A stretch of DNA of 64,000 nt from JAGVDM01 sp964642315. Lineage in GTDB: Bacteria; Patescibacteriota; Gracilibacteria; Peribacterales; Peribacteraceae. The notes beneath the pieces were generated by a model that had not been told where the DNA came from, did no database searches, and saw only the letters and a list, made by a program, of their open reading frames with translations. The stretch spans positions 504,604 through 568,603 of the forward strand of contig CAZXOG010000001.1 in assembly GCA_964642315.1 (NCBI GenBank), given 5' to 3'. The position numbers were made by a program, and so were the translations under genes. Below, one piece after another: positions 34,701 to 43,256 of this stretch. Each line of letters starts with the position of its first letter. Positions within the stretch are counted from its first letter, which is position 1.

Positions 34701-35060
34701 TCATCGTCTCCTCATCTCTTCCCCGACGATCGCGTGGAGAAGAGGATTCAGTATCGCAAGCTGCGAGAGGATAGCCGGATCGCTCATCCGGCGGAGGAAT
34801 TCCTCCCACGCGGTGAGCGGGCTCGGGATACCGCGCTCCGCGAGGTACTGCTGGAGCACTGGATCATCAAGCAGGATGGAAGCCACCCGTCCCGGCACGG
34901 TGAGCGTGAGTTCATCAACGGGCGAAAGATCCTCCGCTGGAGCAGGGGAAGATGGATCCGGAAGACCGTGTTCGCGGCGTTCGGATCTCTGCATCCCGCG
35001 CGGATGAACGGGATGCTGTTCGCCACCCGTCGCGCCGCCAATCGGAGGAATGTCGCTCAT
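34701..35060 (-). CDS. Uncharacterised protein, 119 residues
   Basis: The first 45 residues are Pro/Gly/Glu-rich and probably disordered; the rest is helical ('VASILLDDPVLQQYL', 'AILSQLAILNPLLHAI'). It has no signal sequence and no recognised family. The ATG at 35060 has TAGAAT (35067-35072) ending 6 nt upstream and a TTACCA 17 bp further, a good leaderless promoter, which supports it as a real gene. It is divergent from the gene at 35117. Confidence 0.65.
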   Translation of the reverse strand: MSDIPPIGGATGGEQHPVHPRGMQRSERREHGLPDPSSPAPAEDLSPVDELTLTVPGRVASILLDDPVLQQYLAERGIPSPLTAWEEFLRRMSDPAILSQLAILNPLLHAIVGEEMRRR

Positions 35061-35066
35061 CGAGAT

Positions 35067-35109
35067 ATTCTAGCATGGAATTGCCGTCGTGGTAAGAATA
35101 GTTTACAAT
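35067..35109. promoter_or_regulatory. Divergent leaderless promoters of the 35060 and 35117 genes
   Basis: Minus strand: TTACCA (35090-35095), 17 bp, TAGAAT (35067-35072), 6 nt to the ATG at 35060. Plus strand: TTGCCG (35081-35086), 17 bp, TACAAT (35104-35109), 7 nt to the ATG at 35117. The two promoters interleave within 56 bp. Confidence 0.65.
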
Positions 35110-35116
35110 GCATGCG

Positions 35117-35398
35117 ATGTTCACTGCAGAAATCCCCGACGTGCACGACCCCGCGTGGGACCCGAGCGAAAAGCTCGCGTACCTCACGCACCTGCGCGAG
35201 CAGGGAGTACCGGCCATGCGGGAGAACCGCGGCAGACTGATTGACGCGCACGGGAACGACCGGAGCGACCTGATTCCGGAACCGCCGGCAAATGGGGACC
35301 TAAGCCCCCTGCTCGGGGAAACGATGGAGCAGACCGCAGAAGCAATAGATGCGCTGATCGCGCGAACGCTCAATGGCATCGAGAACCGAACGCTGTAA
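35117..35398 (+). CDS. Uncharacterised protein, 93 residues
   Basis: This small acidic soluble protein (MFTAEIPDVHDPAWDPSE...) is helical in its second half and belongs to no family I recognise. An in-frame ATG at 35108 overlaps the -10 box, so ATG 35117 is chosen. The strong promoter in front supports expression. Confidence 0.6.
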   Translation: MFTAEIPDVHDPAWDPSEKLAYLTHLREQGVPAMRENRGRLIDAHGNDRSDLIPEPPANGDLSPLLGETMEQTAEAIDALIARTLNGIENRTL

Positions 35399-35432
35399 CG
35401 CACAACCGAACGCATCGCGCATTGCGCGCCAC

Positions 35433-36359
35433 TTACGGCTCCTTCACCGCGATGAACGAGAACTCGCTCAAGTTCGCGAAAAGTGTGAGTTTGCCTTCTT
35501 CATCAATGAACGCGAAGTACCCGGTGCCGTTGCCGTCCACGGCCGAGAGGGGATCGGCCGGAATCCGGAGGAGGTAATCCGGCACCAGCGCGCGCATGTC
35601 CGCGCGGTACACGCAGGTCGCCGCGGTGAGGCGGCAGATCTCGCGGGCGGTATCGCCCCCGACGGGGATCGGCACGGGGTACGCGCCGTCCTTGCTGTTG
35701 CGGTACCGTAGGATCGCCGCGAGGAGCTCCTGCAGATCCTGCTCGCGCGTGCGGTCACGGATGATCTCCCGCCGCCGGTCCTCAAACTGTAGGAACCGCA
35801 CGGCGAGAACCTTCGTGCGTTCCTTGGCCTCCGCGAGCTCACGGGGATTCATGCGGCTCGTCACCTCCACCAGCGCCCCGCGCGCAAGGGGATGCCCGTC
35901 CGCGAGTGCAAAATTAAGCCACATGAACGCGTACGGGTAATCCATCCCCACGCCTTCGCCGCGGAAGTACTTGATGCCATTGCGGTAGAACACCTCTGTC
36001 TCCACCGTGACCGGCGTTCGGCTGATGACGCTCGGCTTCGTATCCGTACTCAGGGTGGGGGAGTTGAAGGAGCGCTGACGCGTGACCACTCCGAGATCTG
36101 TTTCGGCCGGGCGGAGCAGACGTACGTGCGGCTCGCGCAGGAGCACCGACGTGCTCGATGGCGGCGCGTCCGAGAGGCGCTGCCGGCGCTCGCCGCGGAG
36201 GAGTTCGCGCCGGTCGAGCGTGCGCAGATACTCCGCGGTCCGGGTGACCTGGCGGCTCGTCATGCGCTGGCGCGCGATGTGCTCGAGGAACGCCGCCTCC
36301 GCGGGACGGACAATGCAGAACGAGAGGACCGCGGCAGAGAGGAGAGGGAACACGCGCAC
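35433..36359 (-). CDS. Secreted Sel1-like protein with pseudopilin-like C-terminus
   Basis: The 308-residue protein has a clear signal peptide (start 'MRVFPLLSAAVLSFCIV', cleavage near AEA). The middle contains one Sel1-like unit, 'GIKYFRGEGVGMDYPYAFMW'. The C-terminal third ('LLAAILRYRNSKDGAYP') resembles the globular end of type II pseudopilins, without their N-terminal helix. The role is unknown. GTG 36359 is chosen because TATACT (36367-36372) ends 7 nt upstream and the signal peptide then begins properly. Confidence 0.6.
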   Translation of the reverse strand: MRVFPLLSAAVLSFCIVRPAEAAFLEHIARQRMTSRQVTRTAEYLRTLDRRELLRGERRQRLSDAPPSSTSVLLREPHVRLLRPAETDLGVVTRQRSFNSPTLSTDTKPSVISRTPVTVETEVFYRNGIKYFRGEGVGMDYPYAFMWLNFALADGHPLARGALVEVTSRMNPRELAEAKERTKVLAVRFLQFEDRRREIIRDRTREQDLQELLAAILRYRNSKDGAYPVPIPVGGDTAREICRLTAATCVYRADMRALVPDYLLRIPADPLSAVDGNGTGYFAFIDEEGKLTLFANLSEFSFIAVKEP

Positions 36360-36472
36360 GGACTTCAGTATAGACGACAAGATTGTTCACTTTTGTTATT
36401 CAGTAAACAACTTGGGGAATGTTCAAGCCAATACAGATAAACTCCGTACAAAAAAGGTGTACAGTCCGCGCG

Positions 36473-36688
36473 ATGAAACTCCACGCACTCCTCGCCGGTC
36501 TCCTCGGTCTCCTCACGGTCGGTTCCACGGTCTTCGCCGAAAACGCACCATCTCAACCGGATTCCTTCGACATGATCGCCTCGGCGACCGTACGCGGATT
36601 CGAGCTTCCGCTGAAAGGCCGCCTGTATCTCCCACCGGTTGGTCCTGCCCCCTCTGTCCGCGTCCGCGGCCGCACCGCATTGGTCTGA
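36473..36688 (+). CDS. Small secreted protein, 71 residues
   Basis: The product has a strong signal peptide (residues 1-22, cleavage after VFA) and a mature part of about 49 residues ending in a basic 'VRVRGRTALV'. It has no recognised family. TACAGT (36460-36465) ends 7 nt before ATG 36473. The GC-poor gap at 36380-36455 upstream separates it from the divergent Sel1-like gene. Confidence 0.55.
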   Translation: MKLHALLAGLLGLLTVGSTVFAENAPSQPDSFDMIASATVRGFELPLKGRLYLPPVGPAPSVRVRGRTALV

Positions 36689-36756
36689 TCGCTTTCACCA
36701 CGTTCGCGCTTCCTCCACAAGTCCCATGCGGCGCCGGAGGTGCGTACACTGCGGCT

Positions 36757-38151
36757 ATGAGCAATCTCCTCACGAAATCAGCGCTCTTTCTCGCGGGAGC
36801 GGGCACGGTGCTCGCGGGAACGGTTGTCGCGCAAACGGTGGGCACGTCGCGCCTGTTCCCCGATGTGGGGGAAGGCACGTTCTTCACCACATCCGTCCGC
36901 AAACTTGTGCAGCGCGGCGTGATCCGCGGGTACGAGAGCGGATACTTCGGACCCGATGACACCGTGACGCGCGCACAGATCGCCGTGATGCTCGACCGTT
37001 ACGACCAGGAATCGGTTGATCCTCTGCGCAGGCAGATGGCCGAAGTGCGCAAGCTTCTCAATCTCGGCGCCTGCGGCGATAGCACCGTGCAGGTGGGAGA
37101 AGAATGTGACGACGGAAACGCGACGGATGGAGATGGCTGCTCTGCGATCTGTACCACCGAATCCGCGACGCCGACACCGCCAACCGTCTGCCCGTACGGC
37201 GGGAAGACCTACACCATCGGTGCGAGCTTCCCCTCCACGGACGGATGCAACACCTGCACGTGCTCCGCGAACGGTGCCGTCGCCTGCACGCTGATGGCAT
37301 GCGTTTCTTCGTCGTCATCGTCGTCCGTGAGCGCGACGCTCTGCGTGTCGGATACCGAATGCTCCGGAGGGACCGTCTGCTCCACCCGCTACGGCGACTG
37401 CCTTTCCACATGCGAGGATACCTCGGCCCCCTGCATCCAGGTGTGCGCCGGCCACTGCATCGCGCCGGATGAGGAGGAGAGCGACGATGACGGGGACGAT
37501 GATGAAGAGGCGACATGCGGCAACGGGCTCTGCGAGGACGGCGAGGAGGCGTGGTGCCCCGCATGCGCAACCGCGTATCCCCCCTGCACGACACCCTGCA
37601 CCGTGGGAACCTGCCCGCAGGATTGCAGCGGCGCCGGCAACGCCGCATGCGCCACTGCCGGCTTGAGTGTCCCGGTCGTCCCGAGCGCCCCGCCGTGTTG
37701 CGCGGGACTCCGCGGCATCTCGCCCGCCTCCGTCACATCCGAAGGCCTCTGCCAGTACGCCGTCGGCGCGGTGATCTGCTCCGCGTGCGGCAATGGGACG
37801 TGCGATCAATGGGAGAACTCGTGCAACTGCGAGGAAGACTGTTCCTCTCTGCATGGCGCGGCATCCTCCATGTCTTCAACATCATCCCAGGCAATGGGGG
37901 AATGCAAGCAGCGTCTCTCGGTGATCCAGGGATACTTCAACGATGACTACGAGTGCTCGAACGACGACGAGTGCCGCCTCTTCCGCGCCAACTGTCCGTA
38001 CGTCACCTGCGGAGAAGCCATCTCCCGGGAAGTGGAGGAGAATCTCACATCACTCGTGAACACCTTCGTTCAGCAGTGCAACGTGAGCCGGTGCTTGAGC
38101 TGCGCGGAAATGGACGTCGCTTGCGAGGAGGGGAAGTGCGTCGTGAAGTGA
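36757..38151 (+). CDS. Secreted SLH-domain, cysteine-rich multi-domain protein
   Basis: The 464-residue protein begins with a signal peptide, then one SLH repeat (about residues 33-85: 'FPDVGEGTFFTTSVRKL', 'VIRGYESGYFGPDDTVTRAQ') that could attach it to the cell wall. A DUF4215-like 'GEECDDGNATDGDGCS' motif comes next, then a VWC/pacifastin-like Cys cluster, an acidic Asp/Glu run and more Cys-rich modules ('CGNGLCEDGEEAWCPAC', 'CGNGTCDQWENSC'). It is probably a disulfide-rich surface protein. TACACT (36745-36750) ends 6 nt before ATG 36757. Confidence 0.72.
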   Translation: MSNLLTKSALFLAGAGTVLAGTVVAQTVGTSRLFPDVGEGTFFTTSVRKLVQRGVIRGYESGYFGPDDTVTRAQIAVMLDRYDQESVDPLRRQMAEVRKLLNLGACGDSTVQVGEECDDGNATDGDGCSAICTTESATPTPPTVCPYGGKTYTIGASFPSTDGCNTCTCSANGAVACTLMACVSSSSSSSVSATLCVSDTECSGGTVCSTRYGDCLSTCEDTSAPCIQVCAGHCIAPDEEESDDDGDDDEEATCGNGLCEDGEEAWCPACATAYPPCTTPCTVGTCPQDCSGAGNAACATAGLSVPVVPSAPPCCAGLRGISPASVTSEGLCQYAVGAVICSACGNGTCDQWENSCNCEEDCSSLHGAASSMSSTSSQAMGECKQRLSVIQGYFNDDYECSNDDECRLFRANCPYVTCGEAISREVEENLTSLVNTFVQQCNVSRCLSCAEMDVACEEGKCVVK

Positions 38152-38216
38152 GGGGAGGAAACTCCCGATGGTGATTGCGCCGCTCCGAAAGGGGAGAGAT
38201 ACTGCCGCGCCTTGCC

Positions 38217-39299
38217 ATGACCGTGCGACGAGGCGAACCAGCGGCGATCCTCCGGTACGACAGCCCCGCGTACCGCGTACACCATGAGCACATCGAGGCG
38301 ATCGAAGACTCCGCGGAACGCCTGGGCCTGCTGCAGGGGAAATTCAAGAGCCAGATCCTCGGGCCAAGCGGCATCGTGTGCGATCGGCCTGCGGGAGATG
38401 ATGGTGAATCCGTCGCCCGTTCCTACTACGGCCTTGCGGTGCGGGTGGCAAATCCTAGGGAAGAACGCGGGGCGCAATCGCACCGTAACGCGCAGATCCG
38501 CGAGCTCCTCTGTCGCGTGCTCGCGGTGCACCTGAGCGTGAGTGAACGGCCGCAGGAAGAGGAGCGCAATCCTGCGGAAGAATTGCCGGTGGAAACCTAC
38601 CGCGATCTCATCGCGGATGCGCAGGCATTCGCGGAGGAACGCCGCGTGCGCTCGCTCCTGCCGAACCTCTTCGATGCCGCATCGCTCGGCAAGCAGATCG
38701 CGGCGAACGCATACGACTGGGAGAACCCATCGGTGCACGAGTACTTCGGCCACCTCGCGGCGATCATGAGCTACCATCCGCGCCACCTCCATGCCGTCAC
38801 CACGGCGCTCGGCCGCAACGGCGCGCGGGAGGAATCCATCGCGTTCCTGGAACAAGCCGCGCAATTCCGCGGCGAACCGGTTCTCGCGCTCTGCGCAGAT
38901 AACCCCCTGCAGGCAGAAACGTACGTGCAGGCGCTCTTCGAATCCGGAGACGTGAAGCGCGCACTGGAGTTCTGCAGGGAATTCGGCACAGACCGGGCCA
39001 TGCAGAACGGCACGCTCGCACGGTTCCTGCTGCTCGCGCTCCTCCGCACGGAAGGACAGGAAGAAGCACTCGCCCTGCTCACGGCGAATGCAGAAACCCT
39101 CCGCACGGGGGACCGCCACGTGCGAAAAACCGTCGGAATCGCCTGCGAGGAAATCGGCTGGTATCTGTACGGCCTCGGCCGCAACGAGGAAGGTATCGCG
39201 CTGCTCCAGTCTCTCGTGCCGGAAGAGATCGGTCCGCACGGCAGGACAAATATGCAGTGCCTGTACGCTTCACTGAGCAGTGAGAATACTGAAAAATAG
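38217..39299 (+). CDS. Uncharacterised helical protein with TPR-like C-terminal half
   Basis: The 360-residue soluble protein has an N-terminal part of unknown type and a C-terminal half made of paired helices ('ALFESGDVKRALEFCREF', 'ALAEL'-like spacing) resembling TPR repeats. No signal sequence or catalytic motif is seen. ATG 38217 has GATACT 13 nt upstream. It follows the SLH gene by 65 bp. Confidence 0.6.
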   Translation: MTVRRGEPAAILRYDSPAYRVHHEHIEAIEDSAERLGLLQGKFKSQILGPSGIVCDRPAGDDGESVARSYYGLAVRVANPREERGAQSHRNAQIRELLCRVLAVHLSVSERPQEEERNPAEELPVETYRDLIADAQAFAEERRVRSLLPNLFDAASLGKQIAANAYDWENPSVHEYFGHLAAIMSYHPRHLHAVTTALGRNGAREESIAFLEQAAQFRGEPVLALCADNPLQAETYVQALFESGDVKRALEFCREFGTDRAMQNGTLARFLLLALLRTEGQEEALALLTANAETLRTGDRHVRKTVGIACEEIGWYLYGLGRNEEGIALLQSLVPEEIGPHGRTNMQCLYASLSSENTEK

Positions 39300-39495
39300 A
39301 AATGGAATTCTGCAACTTGTTACAGGAATGAACAACGGAAGAGGGAACAACCGAAAGGAGATACGCGAAACAGAGAGAAGAGGGGATTGCCCTCAACGCC
39401 TTTCGCAACAGTAAAAACTGGCAACAGCAGGGGATATTGCAGGCCCCGAATGGCAACTCTATAAGAAGCCATCCATTTCTTCCTCCCCACACCCC
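39300..39495. other. Non-coding gap
   Basis: No gene or strong hairpin is seen. A TATAAG at about 39459 followed by a pyrimidine-rich stretch is the likely promoter and leader of the next gene. Confidence 0.4.
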
Positions 39496-39849
39496 ATGCT
39501 CAGCGAATCACCGACTGCCCGCACTCTCCGCCTGCCTGCAACCCCTGGCGAACTCCAGGCGTTCCTCGATGAAATTTCTGCGGGGGAAGGGGACCAAGAT
39601 CTCGCGGCACGCCGGACAGAAATCCTGCGAATGGTGGAGAGCGGCGTGGGAGTGATGGGAGGAAACGGCACGGCCCTGCTCACGCACGACACGCGCCTGC
39701 GCCTGCGCTCGCTCGCCTCCGCCGCGGGCATCGCCATTGCAGAACACGATGAGCATGGCGTGCACCCGCATTCCCGCGTGGCCACCGCCGAGGAAATGCG
39801 TGCGGCATTCCGGCGAATGGGCGTGCCGGATATCTTCCTCACCAAGTGA
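39496..39849 (+). CDS. Uncharacterised protein, 117 residues
   Basis: This soluble alpha/beta-looking protein has the segments 'TPGELQAFLDEISAGEG' and 'GNGTALLTHDTRLRLRSLAS'. No family is recognised. The sequence just before the ATG is C/T-rich (no Shine-Dalgarno). Confidence 0.55.
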   Translation: MLSESPTARTLRLPATPGELQAFLDEISAGEGDQDLAARRTEILRMVESGVGVMGGNGTALLTHDTRLRLRSLASAAGIAIAEHDEHGVHPHSRVATAEEMRAAFRRMGVPDIFLTK

Positions 39850-39914
39850 GGATTCCGTGCGATGCTCCGGAAGTCCCTTGCTTCCTTCTGCGGATCTGAC
39901 TAGAGTCGGCCACT

Positions 39915-41021
39915 ATGCCCGAATCCACGGTAACTGAAACTCTTCCCGAAACCGCAGAACCGCCGAAAGAAAATCCGGCGCAGCCAGATGAGAAACCCCT
40001 CAGTCAAGAAAAGGAAAATGGTGGCCGCCAGAACGCGCTCCTCGCGCTCGAAGGGCTGATGCCCGGCCTCGAGCGGATTGCCAAGCAAACGGGCGATCAG
40101 GAAATCATCTACCGCGTTGGCCAATGCCGTAAGGCAGTGGAACGGAGCCTCACCACCCCGACAGCAGAGGAGTACGCAAAGGATCGGAACGTCATGGAAT
40201 GGGCCAAGCGGCACAACGTCCCCGGAGGTAGCGCCTTCGGAATCCGGGGCTGCCTGATCCGCGGGAGCATTCCCTGGATGGCAGAACATGCGGAGAGCAT
40301 CCGCCGCAGCGTGCGGACATCGCTCTCCGCAGAAGACTTGAAAACCGCAGGATACCGCGCGGTGAAAACGCTCGCAGTGTACTTTGACCCCGGAGAGCAC
40401 GGTGAGGATTTCCGCGCGTTTGCCGAGCAGATGGTAATCGCCGCCATGCAGCGCTGCATCTTCGCGAGCAGCCTGGTAATCCACGAGCGGCCATCCATGG
40501 AGTTCCTCCGCTCGCCGCTGCCGGCAGCCTGGCCGCCGGCACCTTCCGGCGACGGACGCACCGCTCATCGCGATACTCCCGCCATTGCGGCGGCAGACGA
40601 ACACAGGCAACCGGAGAGACCAGCTGAGAAGAAACCGGAGGAGAGAAGGGGAAAAGGAGTTGCACCGGCCGTCGCGAAGGAACCGACACTCACGCCAGCA
40701 GAAGAGCAAGAGCGCAAGCGCAAACGTCGTTTGTGCCGCATGGCAAAGGATGAGCACGGCATTCAGGTGAGCCAGGACGAATTCGACGAAGCCGTGCGGC
40801 AGCTCGCGGAGAAGTTCCACCCGCTCGCCAAAGGCTGCGTGGAGAAGCTGAACGTCCCAAGCAGCTTCCGCGGGGGAAAGGGCGCCCTTCGCCGGGCGGC
40901 GATCGGCTGCCTGCCCGAGGCCCTGCGTGGCTTCGATCCCGCGGGCGGCACGCATATCACGCAGCACATCGAACAGTGCATCCTGCCGAAGTTGCAGGAA
41001 ATGCTGAAGAAGGGGAAGTAG
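39915..41021 (+). CDS. Protein with two sigma-70-region-2-like segments
   Basis: The 368-residue protein has a disordered acidic N-terminus and a charged linker (about residues 215-275). The parts flanking the linker look alike and both resemble sigma-70 region 2. The first contains 'LSAEDLKTAGYRAVKTLAVY' and 'FDPGEHGEDFRAFAEQMV'; the second contains 'ALRRAAIGCLPEALRGFDP' and 'THITQHIEQCILPKLQ'. In sigma factors this part binds the -10 element and core polymerase. Conserved aromatic melting residues are mostly absent and there is no region 4. TAGAGT (39901-39906), with TTGCTT 17 bp before it, ends 8 nt before ATG 39915. The function is unknown; the sigma similarity is my alignment by eye. Confidence 0.5.
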   Translation: MPESTVTETLPETAEPPKENPAQPDEKPLSQEKENGGRQNALLALEGLMPGLERIAKQTGDQEIIYRVGQCRKAVERSLTTPTAEEYAKDRNVMEWAKRHNVPGGSAFGIRGCLIRGSIPWMAEHAESIRRSVRTSLSAEDLKTAGYRAVKTLAVYFDPGEHGEDFRAFAEQMVIAAMQRCIFASSLVIHERPSMEFLRSPLPAAWPPAPSGDGRTAHRDTPAIAAADEHRQPERPAEKKPEERRGKGVAPAVAKEPTLTPAEEQERKRKRRLCRMAKDEHGIQVSQDEFDEAVRQLAEKFHPLAKGCVEKLNVPSSFRGGKGALRRAAIGCLPEALRGFDPAGGTHITQHIEQCILPKLQEMLKKGK

Positions 41022-41031
41022 GAACGACCGT

Positions 41032-41349
41032 TCACCAGTGTTCCCGCTGGCGCCGCTGGTCAATGGTTTCCACCTCGAACATGGGCTGCCCGTTGAGCGC
41101 ACGGCGACCGTGCAGCTGCGCGAGCGTCACCGCCGCACGATCGGGGGGCGCGGCCAGAGAAAGACTGCCCATATCCGGCCACCGGCCAACGCCGAACCCC
41201 GTGCCCTGGAGGCCGTACACGGTCTCCTGGATCACGCGGTCGCACCGGGCGGCGCATTCCTCGTGGTGGCCGCAGCCACGGCCATTATGCGGGCACTCCA
41301 CGGCATCCGGACGGACGCGGGCGTAAATGATTTCTGAGGGTTGTACCAT
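41032..41349 (-). CDS. Small Cys/His-cluster protein (putative)
   Basis: The 105-residue frame contains a compact 'CPHNGRGCGHHEECAARC' cluster (about residues 19-36) that could bind zinc, followed by an ordinary soluble segment. It is the better of two overlapping opposite frames because of this cluster and its position just after xer on the same strand. No family is recognised. Confidence 0.45.
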   Translation of the reverse strand: MVQPSEIIYARVRPDAVECPHNGRGCGHHEECAARCDRVIQETVYGLQGTGFGVGRWPDMGSLSLAAPPDRAAVTLAQLHGRRALNGQPMFEVETIDQRRQREHW

Positions 41350-41412
41350 AGGGGTAACGGTTTGCGCCGAAACAAGGGAAAAGGCAAGAGGATGAACCGC
41401 CGAACCGCCACT

Positions 41413-42360
41413 TCACTTTCCATGGAACTTCCGGTGCACTTCTTTGAGCTGCGGATTCGTGACGTGCGTGTAGATCTGCGTGGTGCCGAGATCCTTGTGC
41501 CCAAGCATCTCCTGCACCGATCGCAGATCCGCGCCGTTGCGCAGCAGGTCGGTCGCGAAGGAGTGCCGCAGCGTGTGCGGCGATGGGTCGCTCACAATCC
41601 CGGCCTTGAGCGCGTACTTCTTCACCGCGCTGTAGATGGAAATGCGGGAGAGGCGGAAGTTTTCGCCGGGTGACGCTGCAAGACTTGCGCGCTCCGGCGC
41701 GCGGATGAAGAGGGGAGCGAGCTCGTCAACCCGGCTCTCCAGGTACTGCCGGAGGGCCTCCACCGCCCGATCGGAGAGAAAAACAACCCTGATTTTGCCG
41801 CGCTTGCCGCGCACGCTGATCTCCCGGGTCTCAAAATTGAGATCTTTGCGATTGAGGCTCCGGAGCTCGGCAAGACGGAGGCCTGTGGAGAAGAAGAGCT
41901 CGAGCATTGCCTTATCCCGCTTCCCTGCCCTCGTGCTGGTATCCGGCGCCCCAAGGAGGCGCTCAAGCTCCTCGTGGAACAGCACCTTCACTTGACGTTC
42001 CTCTTCTTTGAAGCGCACTACCCTATCCGGCGGATAGACATCCATCTCTTCCTCCTGCAGCAGGTACCGCAGGAATGCGCGCAGAACCGTAAGATGGTGG
42101 TTTTTTGTCCTCACATTGAGTTCTTTGCCGTTTTTCGTGCGGTAGAGATGCAGCTCGGATTTGTACACGCGAACGAGGCCCTTATCGATCTCTTTTGGAT
42201 CCCTGATACCCGAAAGGCTCGAAAAGAGGTTCAGAGCGCGAGTGTAGGCCTCGACCGTAAGAGGCGATTTGTTCTCTTCGGAACGGAGGAACACGAGATA
42301 ACGATCAATTGCGCGTTCGAGAGGGGTTTCAACGGGCTTGGGATGATCCGTGCGCTGCAT
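41413..42360 (-). CDS. xerD: Tyrosine recombinase, XerC/XerD/XerH-type
   Basis: The 315-residue protein has an N-terminal SAM-like core-binding domain (about residues 10-105) and a catalytic domain with 'STGLRLAELRSL', 'HTLRHSFATDLL', 'LGHKDLGTTQIYTHV', giving the R...H-x-x-R...H...Y set. Xer recombinases resolve chromosome dimers at dif. A dif-like palindrome lies 62 bp upstream of the start, so this is almost certainly the chromosomal Xer enzyme. Whether it works alone or in a C/D pair is not visible; the symbol is provisional. TACTCT (42367-42372) ends 6 nt before ATG 42360. Confidence 0.88.
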   Translation of the reverse strand: MQRTDHPKPVETPLERAIDRYLVFLRSEENKSPLTVEAYTRALNLFSSLSGIRDPKEIDKGLVRVYKSELHLYRTKNGKELNVRTKNHHLTVLRAFLRYLLQEEEMDVYPPDRVVRFKEEERQVKVLFHEELERLLGAPDTSTRAGKRDKAMLELFFSTGLRLAELRSLNRKDLNFETREISVRGKRGKIRVVFLSDRAVEALRQYLESRVDELAPLFIRAPERASLAASPGENFRLSRISIYSAVKKYALKAGIVSDPSPHTLRHSFATDLLRNGADLRSVQEMLGHKDLGTTQIYTHVTNPQLKEVHRKFHGK

Positions 42361-42421
42361 GGAAAGAGAGTAGGGAAGGAGCATTTGAAAGAGAACCCGC
42401 AGAGTTTTCCACATTTCCTGA

Positions 42422-42449
42422 ACTTAACATAATGCATTTTATGTTAAGA
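42422..42449. other. dif: dif-like Xer recombination site
   Basis: The 28-bp sequence has two perfectly inverted arms (42423-42432 and 42439-42448) around a 6-bp centre, TGCATT. The core CATAATG.AT.TTATGTTAA matches the E. coli dif site in arm sequence, arm length and 6-bp spacing. It lies directly upstream of the xer gene, as difSL does next to xerS in streptococci. Confidence 0.8.
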
Positions 42450-42587
42450 GTTCAATTGACAAAACCACATACAGAAAGGGCTGGTACTGGCACTACCACT
42501 ACATCTTGTGGAGCGCGCTACGTAATAATATGTGATTCAATGGCTCAAGAGAGAGGAGAACGCCAGATCACCGTATACAAATTGTGC

Positions 42588-43256
42588 TCAAAGACTCTGT
42601 TCTTCGTCTTCCGCCATTCCCCCATCGAACTCTCCCCTGCCGTCCTCGACGCCGAAGAGCATGTAGTATCCGATGCCAAGCGCTTCCCGGATCGCGCTCC
42701 GCACCTCAAATACCCTATCGGCAGCCGGATCCGCTGGATACGTCTGCACCCCTCCCCACTTGAGCCAAGCCGCAAGGAACCGGATACGGCCCAGGTGATA
42801 CCGGTCGCTCACGGCAACAACGGACCCGCACTGTGCCGCAAGGGGACGGCTGAATCGCAGATTTTCCAGTGTGGAACGCGATTGATCTTCGAGAACAGTA
42901 TCCGCAGGATCCACGCCAAGACGCACCGCCAGAGCCTGCATAACAGCGGCTTCGCTCTCCTGCATGCTGCTCCCGCGCCCGCCCGTGAAAATGAGCTGCT
43001 GCAGGTCCCCGCGGCCATAGAGCTCCGCTGCCGCGCCGACGCGGCGCGCAATACCGGGCCCGGGCTGCGAGCCTCCGTGCACCGCCGCCCCGAACACCAG
43101 GCCGCAATCCGCTGGCAGATCCGCTGTGCCAGAGAAGGAGAAAACAACGAACCCGAGGAACCAAAGGAACGCAACCGCAGGAACGAGAAAGGAAACGATA
43201 ACCACCGAGAGGAGCACGACCGCAGTGCGTTTGAGAAGAGAGGAAGAGACCATCAT
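42588..43256 (-). CDS. YdcF/SanA-family (DUF218) membrane protein
   Basis: The 222-residue protein has one N-terminal membrane segment (about residues 12-40) and a DUF218 domain with 'LVFGAAVHGGSQPGPGIARR', 'QLIFTGGRGSS' and 'SRSTLENLRFSRPL', the usual order of conserved blocks. Family members such as SanA/ElyC affect envelope synthesis. ATG 43256 overlaps the TGA of the upstream gene (ATGA), so translation is coupled. The 42450-42587 stretch downstream shows no gene. Confidence 0.8.
   Translation of the reverse strand: MMVSSSLLKRTAVVLLSVVIVSFLVPAVAFLWFLGFVVFSFSGTADLPADCGLVFGAAVHGGSQPGPGIARRVGAAAELYGRGDLQQLIFTGGRGSSMQESEAAVMQALAVRLGVDPADTVLEDQSRSTLENLRFSRPLAAQCGSVVAVSDRYHLGRIRFLAAWLKWGGVQTYPADPAADRVFEVRSAIREALGIGYYMLFGVEDGRGEFDGGMAEDEEQSL

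Noticed and set aside
41038..41337. Plus-strand frame opposite the small Cys/His protein
   Set aside because: The minus-strand frame has a compact Cys/His cluster and the same orientation as xer. The plus frame shows nothing recognisable. Neither is certain.
41413..42449. Tyrosine recombinase as an integrase of a mobile element with an att site
   Set aside because: The site is a dif-type palindrome and the protein is Xer-like. There are no flanking direct repeats, tRNA target or phage/plasmid genes.
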